Below, piece by piece: positions 28,236 through 34,045 of a stretch of DNA of 60,279 nt. Made by a program: the position numbers and the translations under genes. Numbering within the stretch: the stretch's first letter is position 1; each line of letters begins with the position of its first letter. Below the pieces are notes generated by a model. The model searched no databases. It was not told where the DNA came from and saw only the letters and a program-made list of their open reading frames with translations. Location of the stretch: positions 1 to 60,279 of the IMG/VR virus record IMGVR_UViG_3300044642_000468. The stretch is one strand, 5' to 3'. Source of the DNA: a virus.

Positions 28236-28247
28236 GATATTTATAAT
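28236..28247 (+). promoter_or_regulatory. Putative late promoter box
   Basis: GATATTTATAAT starts 4 nt past the preceding stop and about 85 nt before the ATG of the 28331 gene, leaving an unusually long AT-rich leader. Confidence 0.45.
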
Positions 28248-28330
28248 AAAAACAAAATGTTAAATAATATAAAATTATTAAATTTTACATTATAACCTAT
28301 AAAAATTAAAAAAAAAATAACACAAAAGAT

Positions 28331-28933
28331 ATGGCAAATTATATTATAAATGAATGTTTAACTAATGATGTATACATTCTTTCTGCAGCAACGTTAACTT
28401 TGGGGGCCACAGTAGAGTTCGATATTAGCGAGGCTCGATTTTGTGGTACTGTTGGGGCAGTAACAGAAAGCGCGGAAACTCTAAATATATCCTTTGTTCA
28501 ATTACACGACGATTGTTGTACGTGTTTAAGTGGTCTTACAGAGTCTTTAAATTTTAAATTTATAGGATGTAATGACTTAGAAGTGTTTAATATTGAAGCA
28601 ACTAATTTTTGTCGTGAATATGGTACTCCTACAACAGGTATTACTTATGAAATACAATTTGGTTCTGAAACACCATTTTGTGCTACTTTTGATGAGTTAT
28701 CACTAACGGGTGAAACAAATTATCATTACAGTTCAGGGCCATTTTTAGATTGTGAAGATTGTAAAAATCTACCACCATTATCGTCTAACACTGAAACCAC
28801 CATATGCCAGGAAATATGCGACAATTCGGTAATTACAATAATTCCTCCACATCCAACCTATACAAATAGTGCTGGTAGAGAAGTTGTTCAAATGAACGCG
28901 GTTCTTATTGGTGGTAACGGATTAAACGGGTAA
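28331..28933 (+). CDS. Cys-rich hypothetical virion protein (200 aa)
   Basis: Not recognised. It has at least twelve Cys, some paired (HDDCCTCLSG, LDCEDCKNL, ICQEICDNS), in a beta-rich context. It has no signal peptide. Cys-rich stretches also occur in the large adhesin at 5000-8005, so the two may share a way of stabilising domains outside the cell. It ends the baseplate run and is followed by a strong terminator. Confidence 0.65.
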   Translation: MANYIINECLTNDVYILSAATLTLGATVEFDISEARFCGTVGAVTESAETLNISFVQLHDDCCTCLSGLTESLNFKFIGCNDLEVFNIEATNFCREYGTPTTGITYEIQFGSETPFCATFDELSLTGETNYHYSSGPFLDCEDCKNLPPLSSNTETTICQEICDNSVITIIPPHPTYTNSAGREVVQMNAVLIGGNGLNG

Positions 28934-28963
28934 TTAGTAAGACTAATAATAAAAAATACAAGA

Positions 28964-28997
28964 AATAACCTTAATTATTTTAAGGTTATTTTTTTTT
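28964..28997 (+). terminator. Intrinsic terminator ending the plus-strand structural run
   Basis: An 11-bp perfect stem AATAACCTTAA/TTAAGGTTATT with a 5-nt loop is followed by a T run. Confidence 0.88.
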
Positions 28998-29011
28998 GTC
29001 AATATTTTTAC

Positions 29012-29019
29012 TATCTTTG
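29012..29019 (+). promoter_or_regulatory. Bacteroidota-type -7 box (TATCTTTG)
   Basis: TATCTTTG lies 36 nt before the ATG at 29055. The -33 position is a T run without the G, so the promoter is incomplete but probably used. Confidence 0.55.
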
Positions 29020-29054
29020 TACTTAAGATAATGTAATCAACATACAACAAAAAA

Positions 29055-29465
29055 ATGAAAATATATTTAAAGAGGGTTCTAAAGAGATGGTACACTAAAT
29101 TTACTCTTTGGCACAAGTATCGATTTTTCACAGAAAAAAGTCGACTATCGGAAAATGAAAAGATTTGTACCGCAATTTGTCGTAGACTTATTAATCATCC
29201 TGATTCTAAATTTTTAATTGCTCCACTATCAGGTAAGAAATATATCAAGAATGTTACGTTAGGTTTATTTATCCTTATGGACGATAGAAAAATTAGTATT
29301 ACCAATCACGTATACCATTATGATATAGTTTTGTCTCAGAGAGATTGGGAAAAATTAAATGTTTTGTATGATAACAAAACAGAGATTATGAGACAAGGGT
29401 ACGAAGATGAAATAAAATCACAAATAGTTCATTCTTTATCATCAATATTAGAAAAAATTGCTTAA
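29055..29465 (+). CDS. Hypothetical protein (136 aa)
   Basis: A basic protein, not recognised. The N-terminus MKIYLKRVLKRWYTKFTLWH is strongly cationic and amphipathic. Later segments (HYDIVLSQRDWEKLNVLYDNK) look globular. A host-type promoter box upstream suggests early or middle expression, unlike the late-box genes around it. It may bind nucleic acid, but there is no motif. Confidence 0.65.
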   Translation: MKIYLKRVLKRWYTKFTLWHKYRFFTEKSRLSENEKICTAICRRLINHPDSKFLIAPLSGKKYIKNVTLGLFILMDDRKISITNHVYHYDIVLSQRDWEKLNVLYDNKTEIMRQGYEDEIKSQIVHSLSSILEKIA

Positions 29466-29470
29466 CTTTG
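29463..29470 (+). promoter_or_regulatory. Possible -7 box (TAACTTTG) with leaderless geometry
   Basis: TAACTTTG overlaps the stop codon of the previous gene and is followed by TAAT and ATG, the same 4-nt spacing as at 52904 and 59833. I found no -33 TTG at the right distance, so support is weak. Confidence 0.35.
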
Positions 29471-29474
29471 TAAT

Positions 29475-29870
29475 ATGAAAAAATTAATCACACTCATCGT
29501 TTTAGTCTTAACCACATGTGTTGGTTTCGCTCAGGTTGAATCCTCTATTAAGAAGGCGGGGAACTTCTATGAGTTAAGTGATTTATGGGTTAAAGATTCC
29601 GTATCCGTTAAGTTGTTACTTAACACATACAAGATTGATATCACTAATCTTGATTCAGTTAGATTTTTCAAGGACTTCAAACTTAATCAAACGTTACATA
29701 ATGAATTCACATACGATTCATACGTATATATCCAAGATAAGAAAACAGGGGTTGTCACATTAGATAGTATTCCACATACTAATACTCATCCTAAGTTAGG
29801 TAAGTATGTTTTAATCTACTGCTTTGATGACTACACTGATAAGAAAATTATCAACATCAAAGTGTTCTAA
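29475..29870 (+). CDS. Secreted/periplasmic small protein of unknown function
   Basis: The protein has 131 residues. Residues 1-20 form a typical signal peptide: MKK, then a hydrophobic core LITLIVLVLTTCVGF, then a likely signal peptidase I site after AQ. The mature part is about 110 residues with beta-rich stretches (DSYVYIQDKKTGVVTLDSI, YVLIYCFDDYTDKKI). It would act in the host periplasm, for example in superinfection exclusion or in weakening the envelope. A possible leaderless promoter sits just before it. Confidence 0.7.
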   Translation: MKKLITLIVLVLTTCVGFAQVESSIKKAGNFYELSDLWVKDSVSVKLLLNTYKIDITNLDSVRFFKDFKLNQTLHNEFTYDSYVYIQDKKTGVVTLDSIPHTNTHPKLGKYVLIYCFDDYTDKKIINIKVF

Positions 29871-29872
29871 AT

Positions 29873-29900
29873 AAAAAAGAGGTCTAATGACCTCTTTTTT
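29873..29900. terminator. Bidirectional terminator between convergent genes
   Basis: Stem AAAAAGAGGTC/GACCTCTTTTT with loop TAAT. It serves the plus gene ending at 29870 and the minus gene ending at 29903. Confidence 0.88.
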
Positions 29901-29902
29901 TT

Positions 29903-31348
29903 TTATTCTGTATAATCTTTAATTTTAATTACAAACCTTCTATTAGGTTGTGTTTGGTCAGTAGTAGTTGATTTTTCTTTTGTCCATCCTGGCCCGAACT
30001 CAGTCGTTTCACCTTTACCAATAGGGGTCATAACAATACCCGTTTTCTCTTTAATCATATTAGCGATTGTATTTGCTCTTTGTTGTGATAAACATTGATT
30101 ATACTCACCAATAGTTTTAGATGATTGACATGCAGGTAATTTACCAATTATTCTATCGTTAGGGTCTTTATCTCTTGATGAATATCCGATAATTAATGGG
30201 ACGTTTTGTAATAAGAATTTACCATACTTAGGATATGTTTTCAAGTAACCATTTAAATTAGAAATAAATTTATCAATCTTATCTTGAGCTTCAGGTTTTA
30301 ATTCTGTTTTGTCAAATACGAACGGTTCTGTAATATCCAAACTAATATTAGTCGGTGTTGGTGTTGTTTTTTTTGATGACCCACCAATTGTAACTTCAGT
30401 ACCAGGTCTTGCGCCAGGATATAACATCACATAATACCCTTTTCCACCCTTCTTATAATACATCATAGGTGAAATGGTAGTATCTTTAGATTCGGTCATT
30501 CCGATTGATTTTAAGACACTTATGTCCTCTGCAACAATATTACCCGTGTAAACAACTGGTTTACCGATTGAGGCCTTATTAGGAACACCTTCAGGTGCCA
30601 CGGCAATAAATTTGTATCTTACATTATTATATTGTCCAGGTTGTATATCAGAACGAACTATATCATTCCAATAAAACTCTGTGAATTCGATATTTGTTCT
30701 ATAGTCCTCGTCAAGTACTTCACCTGTTTTAACATCTACTTTGAAGTCGTATAACTCCCCGTTTAATGCGTAGTCTGGTTTTACTTCACCTGTTGATTTA
30801 TTAAATAATACCGTGTATAATTTTCCATCAATAATTTTAAATCCTAAACCTGTTGCACCTAACTTATAATAAGTTTTTTCATCATCTTGTTCAGATAAAA
30901 TTCTTTTTACCATTCGAATAATATCACCTTCGTTAAGTTTAATTACTTTCTTTTCACCAACAACTACAGTGTCTTTTTTTATTTCAATCCACTCTTTTAG
31001 AGTTGTGATTGGTACAATACTTTTTTTACCTCCAGGTGTTTGGTTTATATTATTACCTTCATCATCACCAGATGTTAAAGTAGGGTGATTCTTAATATAA
31101 TTGGAGATGTTTTTTGCTTTATTTTCCATCTTTTTAATTTTCTTTTTAGGGGTACTCATTTTACCGTCATAACTGTCGTATCCCAACTCAGTATTGACAT
31201 ACTTTGATACGGGTGTTATAAATGGTTGTAACGACTCTTTACTAAATTCTCTAACACCAGGTTGTAAAGGAGAAACATAGGACCCTCTACCCCCATTACT
31301 GTCAGAAGTTGCCTCGAGTAATACTTTCTTTATTAATTGATTTAGCAT
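29903..31348 (-). CDS. OmpA-like (peptidoglycan-binding) domain protein
   Basis: The protein has 481 residues. Residues 345-481 follow the OmpA/MotB C-terminal fold: PFVFDKTELKPEAQDKIDKF, LIIGYSSRDKD, LSQQRANTIANMIKE, IGKGETT, and QPNRRFVIKIKD. Such domains bind peptidoglycan stem peptides. The N-terminus MLNQLIKKVLLEATSD ends in LLE-ATSD, nearly the same as the major capsid cleavage site (INE-ATSD), so it may enter the prohead and be cut after residue 12. The middle part is not recognised. It could be a virion protein that docks on the wall during entry. Confidence 0.75.
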   Translation of the reverse strand: MLNQLIKKVLLEATSDSNGGRGSYVSPLQPGVREFSKESLQPFITPVSKYVNTELGYDSYDGKMSTPKKKIKKMENKAKNISNYIKNHPTLTSGDDEGNNINQTPGGKKSIVPITTLKEWIEIKKDTVVVGEKKVIKLNEGDIIRMVKRILSEQDDEKTYYKLGATGLGFKIIDGKLYTVLFNKSTGEVKPDYALNGELYDFKVDVKTGEVLDEDYRTNIEFTEFYWNDIVRSDIQPGQYNNVRYKFIAVAPEGVPNKASIGKPVVYTGNIVAEDISVLKSIGMTESKDTTISPMMYYKKGGKGYYVMLYPGARPGTEVTIGGSSKKTTPTPTNISLDITEPFVFDKTELKPEAQDKIDKFISNLNGYLKTYPKYGKFLLQNVPLIIGYSSRDKDPNDRIIGKLPACQSSKTIGEYNQCLSQQRANTIANMIKEKTGIVMTPIGKGETTEFGPGWTKEKSTTTDQTQPNRRFVIKIKDYTE

Positions 31349-31364
31349 AGATATTTTAGTATAC

Positions 31365-31374
31365 TTATAAATAT
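31365..31374 (-). promoter_or_regulatory. Putative late promoter box of the OmpA-like gene
   Basis: On the minus strand this reads ATATTTATAA, 16 nt before the ATG at 31348. Confidence 0.5.
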
Positions 31375-31396
31375 ATCAAAAAAAGATATTTTCACA

Positions 31397-31630
31397 ATGG
31401 AAGAACAACAATTATTTGGAAAACTATTCGACACAATACCTCTACTAACTGAGGACCATTTAGACGTGCTACTACAATCTATGGATAAAGACAATGCTTC
31501 ATACCTATTAATACAAGCGGTTAAGAAGGCATACCACGAGGGGGTTTATTCTTTAGGTGAGGCAGAGGTTGTATCAAGAGCAATTAGAGTTATGTCAAAA
31601 CAGGAAATTAAAAATGAAACAGAAGATTAA
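31397..31630 (+). CDS. Hypothetical small protein (77 aa)
   Basis: A helical, acidic protein (EDHLDVLLQSMDKDNASYLLI, EGVYSLGEAEVVSRAIRVM), not recognised. It overlaps the start of the methylglyoxal synthase gene by 17 nt and so is its translational partner. The 48-nt gap to the divergent OmpA-like gene is AT-rich without a clear plus-strand promoter. Confidence 0.65.
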   Translation: MEEQQLFGKLFDTIPLLTEDHLDVLLQSMDKDNASYLLIQAVKKAYHEGVYSLGEAEVVSRAIRVMSKQEIKNETED

Positions 31631-31997
31631 ATTAGCGTTAATCGCTCACGACGGTAAGAAGGCCGATATGGTATCATTCGTAATGAAACGACTACCTTTC
31701 TTCACTTCAGATAATGTTGAAGTAGTTGCCACAGGTACAACAGGAAAACATTTAAAACATGCTGGATTAACTAAGGTTGAGACGATGTTAAGTGGTCCTA
31801 TGGGTGGTGACGCTCAGATTGCGTCAATGATTGTAAACAAAGAAGTCGATATAGTTATATTCTTTATCGACCCCTTAGAAGTTCATCCACATCAAGTAGA
31901 TGTTAGTATGTTATTAAGAATTTGTAATGTCCATGACATTGCAATCGCTACGAATTATTCTACCGCTAGTAGATTAATCAGTCCCTTAGAAGATTAA
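31614..31997 (+). CDS. mgsA: Methylglyoxal synthase
   Basis: The enzyme converts dihydroxyacetone phosphate to methylglyoxal and phosphate. Starting at the ATG at 31614, the protein has 127 residues. It shows AHDGKK at 11-16, VVATGTTGKHL near 37, LSGPMGGDAQ near 60 and FFIDPLEVHPHQVDV near 83. Asp66, His93 and Asp96 match E. coli Asp71, His98 and Asp101 at a constant offset, so the catalytic set is complete. The C-terminus is about 20 residues shorter than the bacterial enzyme. An upstream in-frame non-ATG start would add 19 residues of another gene's overlap and is unlikely. The stop overlaps the convergent gene by 4 nt. Confidence 0.9.
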   Translation: MKQKIKLALIAHDGKKADMVSFVMKRLPFFTSDNVEVVATGTTGKHLKHAGLTKVETMLSGPMGGDAQIASMIVNKEVDIVIFFIDPLEVHPHQVDVSMLLRICNVHDIAIATNYSTASRLISPLED

Positions 31998-32476
31998 ACC
32001 GTTAAGCTATCAACAGGTTCATCTGTTGCTGACGCAACTGTAGTTCCAGCGGGTGTTTGTACTCCTGCGGGTGTTTGTACTCCTGCAGGTGTTTGTACTC
32101 CTGCGGGTGTTTGAGTTCCCGAACTTTTACTCAAATCAATACCCGTACAAGCATTAATTGCGTTCATAGTATTAGTACCGTATATACCATCCTCAACTAA
32201 TTTTTTAGATATCTTAGTACATTTATCGTTAATTTTAACTTGTACATCTAAAACTTTTTGTTTACATCTTGTAGGATTTTTAGTTGTTGTACAATCTACT
32301 TTTCTATCTTGGGATGCAGGAGCTGCGGTTGCAGGAGCTGCGGTTGCAGGAGTTGCGGTTGCAGGAGCTGCAGTTACAGGAGCTGGTGTTTGTTCCATTA
32401 ATCTATTTTTATACGTGTTATGTAAATTTAAAATAGACTCTTTTTCAGATTCAGTTATTTTTATAATTTTCTTCAT
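31994..32476 (-). CDS. Peptidoglycan-binding-like domain protein with repeat linkers
   Basis: The protein has 160 residues. The N-terminal helix MKKIIKITESEKESILNLH is shared with the next upstream gene. An Ala-Pro-Thr linker follows (ATAAPATA). A small domain around residues 60-115 has LDVQVKINDKC and LVEDGIYGTNTMNAINAC, the DGxYGxxT pattern of PG_binding_1 domains, with Cys pairs. The end has four QTPAGV repeats. It may tether a virion part to the wall. Its own promoter is not evident; it probably follows the annexin-like gene 17 nt away. Confidence 0.65.
   Translation of the reverse strand: MKKIIKITESEKESILNLHNTYKNRLMEQTPAPVTAAPATATPATAAPATAAPASQDRKVDCTTTKNPTRCKQKVLDVQVKINDKCTKISKKLVEDGIYGTNTMNAINACTGIDLSKSSGTQTPAGVQTPAGVQTPAGVQTPAGTTVASATDEPVDSLTV
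32049..32114 (-). repeat. 18-bp tandem repeats coding QTPAGV
   Basis: Nearly identical 18-bp units (GCGGGTGTTTGTACTCCT on the plus strand) repeat three to four times inside the coding sequence. They are coding repeats, not a CRISPR. Confidence 0.85.
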
Positions 32477-32492
32477 TTTAATAATTAATAAT

Positions 32493-33368
32493 TTAAAGTT
32501 TAGTCAATACCATATCTAAATCTGTATCTGAAGGTATTGTTGGTTGTTTAACTTTTGTCTTAGTATTTGTCTTAGTATTAGACGATTCTTTACCACAAGA
32601 ATAACTGGCCATAGTTCCGTCGACCAATTTTTTTCTACCATTCCCGTAATAAACCACCCCATCAATTATGTAAGCAATACTACCGTCACTCAATTTTGAT
32701 GATTTCGCTTTTGGGTTACTTGGAATACAAGGAAATTTTTCAAATCCCTTTACGACACTTGATTCCTTTTGTGCCGCCAATTTTTTACCAAGGTCAACAC
32801 TGTTTTCATATGCGTCTAATAATGGTAAAAAAACATATTGTTTCCATTCACCCTCAGAATCGATGTCCCCATCAATTGCTGCGAATAAACTTTCACCATG
32901 TCTTGTATTATATATGTTTGACATCGCACATAAATCAGGAATTGTTGTGATTTTTTGTAGATTACTTTTAATTGCATCCTCATCAGTACCCATACCATCA
33001 ACCGCTGCGTTAATACCATCGGCAATACCATTTAATGTGGCTCTACTCAGTGTTGATTTACCAACTTCTTTTAAATTTCCACAAGCTTGTAAAATTTTTT
33101 CGGCACCTTTGTAAGAATAATTCCCACCATTAATTAATCCGTTAATTAATCCAATCGCTCCACCGATAATTGCTCCTGGAACTAAACCAACGGCTCCACC
33201 AATTGCAGCACCTGTTGCCATTGACGCCATTACACCATCTTCGGCTAACTCATTTTCAGATGACATCATAGTGTCGTCTTCTTTAAGATATTGTTTTTTA
33301 GTTGCTTCTTTATGAAGATTTAGAATTCTTTTAGATTCTTCTTCATTTAAAAAATATAATTTTTTCAT
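32493..33368 (-). CDS. Annexin-repeat-like protein with glycine zipper
   Basis: The protein has 291 residues. The N-terminus MKKLYFLNEEESKRILNLHK shares the ILNLH helix with its downstream neighbour. Residues 48-84 form a glycine-zipper-like hydrophobic segment (ATGAAIGGAVGLVPGAIIGG), able to cross or insert in a membrane. Residues 108-170 match the annexin repeat outline: INAAVDGMGTDEDAIKSNL, then LCAMSNIYNTRHGESLFAAI, with the GxGTDE signature. Calcium or lipid binding is possible but unproved. The role might be membrane contact during DNA entry. Confidence 0.65.
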   Translation of the reverse strand: MKKLYFLNEEESKRILNLHKEATKKQYLKEDDTMMSSENELAEDGVMASMATGAAIGGAVGLVPGAIIGGAIGLINGLINGGNYSYKGAEKILQACGNLKEVGKSTLSRATLNGIADGINAAVDGMGTDEDAIKSNLQKITTIPDLCAMSNIYNTRHGESLFAAIDGDIDSEGEWKQYVFLPLLDAYENSVDLGKKLAAQKESSVVKGFEKFPCIPSNPKAKSSKLSDGSIAYIIDGVVYYGNGRKKLVDGTMASYSCGKESSNTKTNTKTKVKQPTIPSDTDLDMVLTKL

Positions 33369-33386
33369 ACCTATTTCTGTTTAATA

Positions 33387-33396
33387 TATAAATATC
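33387..33396 (-). promoter_or_regulatory. Putative late promoter box of the annexin-like gene
   Basis: On the minus strand this reads GATATTTATA, 18 nt before the ATG at 33368. Confidence 0.5.
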
Positions 33397-33415
33397 TGTT
33401 TTTTCGAAAAAAAAG

Positions 33416-33445
33416 TTGTGGATTCAGTATATTTACTTATCTTTG
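33416..33445 (+). promoter_or_regulatory. Bacteroidota-type promoter of a small RNA
   Basis: TTG at 33416-33418, a 19-nt spacer and TATCTTTG at 33438-33445 give the full host-type -33/-7 pattern. No protein gene follows on this strand, only the small RNA. Confidence 0.75.
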
Positions 33446-33449
33446 TAAT

Positions 33450-33562
33450 GTGGTTGAGGGAAACGATTCAGATACAACTAAATCAATCATAATGGTTAGG
33501 ACGAAAACCTCCTAATTTGAACGGGATAGAAACGATTTAGATACTAAGTCCCGTTCTTTTTT
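33450..33562 (+). ncRNA. Small structured RNA with repeated AACGATTYAGATAC hairpin loops
   Basis: The RNA of about 110 nt has its own promoter and terminator and no reading frame. Three hairpins can be drawn. H1 is TGGTTGA (33451-33457) with TCAATCA (33483-33489). H2 is TTAGGA with TCCTAA around 33496-33514. H3 is GAACGGGA (33519-33526) with TCCCGTTC (33549-33556) followed by six T, which is also the terminator. The loops of H1 and H3 both contain AAACGATTYAGATAC although their stems differ, so the loop is the conserved part. The same loop occurs at 56240-56259. Its function is unknown; it may bind a protein or pair with an RNA. Confidence 0.75.
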
Positions 33563-33974
33563 AAATCCAAATAACAAATTGGTCTTTACCAACTCTAAAA
33601 GATAAATCATACGATTCTCTAAAAACGGTAATTATAAGTAATTTCCAATAGGAGCCACCACCATGTTTTGGTACTATGACCATAGCGATTTCTTTTTCTT
33701 TTGATTTAATAACAAATGCTACATCATCTTTAATCTCTCCTGTGGTAATTCCTTCCGCAATTTCTCGTCTACAACTCTCAATTATATATTTTAATTCACC
33801 GTTAGATATTTCTCTATCATTATAATCAGGAATATCAGTTCTGTTTTTTCTTTCATATGCGTGGGTAGTTCTATCAATCTCAAAACCAAAGGCAATTTCT
33901 ATTTTGGCCATAATATGCCCAATTTTCTTTTCTAATAATAAATGTTCTTTGATTAATCTACGTAATTCGCTCAT
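33561..33974 (-). CDS. Hypothetical protein (137 aa), possible DUF4258/BECR-like fold
   Basis: The start is taken at the ATG coding MSELRRLIKEHLLLEKK because a TATTTAT box lies 4-5 nt upstream; a longer non-ATG start would swallow the box. Residues 35-135 have RTTHAYERKNRTDIPDY, LKYIIESCRREI, DDVAFVIKSKEKEIAMVIV and WKLLIITVFRES. This is loosely the pattern of DUF4258-like proteins or small ribonuclease-fold toxins, but the match is weak. The HLLLE segment near residue 14 could be a prohead-protease site. Confidence 0.6.
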   Translation of the reverse strand: MSELRRLIKEHLLLEKKIGHIMAKIEIAFGFEIDRTTHAYERKNRTDIPDYNDREISNGELKYIIESCRREIAEGITTGEIKDDVAFVIKSKEKEIAMVIVPKHGGGSYWKLLIITVFRESYDLSFRVGKDQFVIWI

Positions 33975-33978
33975 ATAA

Positions 33979-33987
33979 TATAAATAC
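33979..33987 (-). promoter_or_regulatory. Putative late promoter box, leaderless geometry
   Basis: On the minus strand GTATTTATA is followed after TTAT by ATG at 33974, so the start is 5 nt past TATTTAT. Confidence 0.5.
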
Positions 33988-33996
33988 TTGTAAAAC

Positions 33997-34025
33997 AAAA
34001 AAAGGGACGATTACTCGTCCCTTTT
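33997..34025 (-). terminator. Intrinsic terminator after the capsid gene
   Basis: On the minus strand the stem AAAGGGACGA/TCGTCCCTTT with loop GTAA is followed by a T run, 20 nt past the major capsid stop codon. Confidence 0.88.
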
Positions 34026-34045
34026 CATATTATTTAAGATGTTGA

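Noticed and set aside
28257-28295. Twelve-codon frame upstream of the 28331 gene, possible leader peptide
   Set aside because: No regulatory hairpin or codon bias to support attenuation; the region is simply AT-rich.
32049-32114. Short regular repeats resembling a CRISPR
   Set aside because: Eighteen-bp units without spacers, in frame, coding QTPAGV in a gene.
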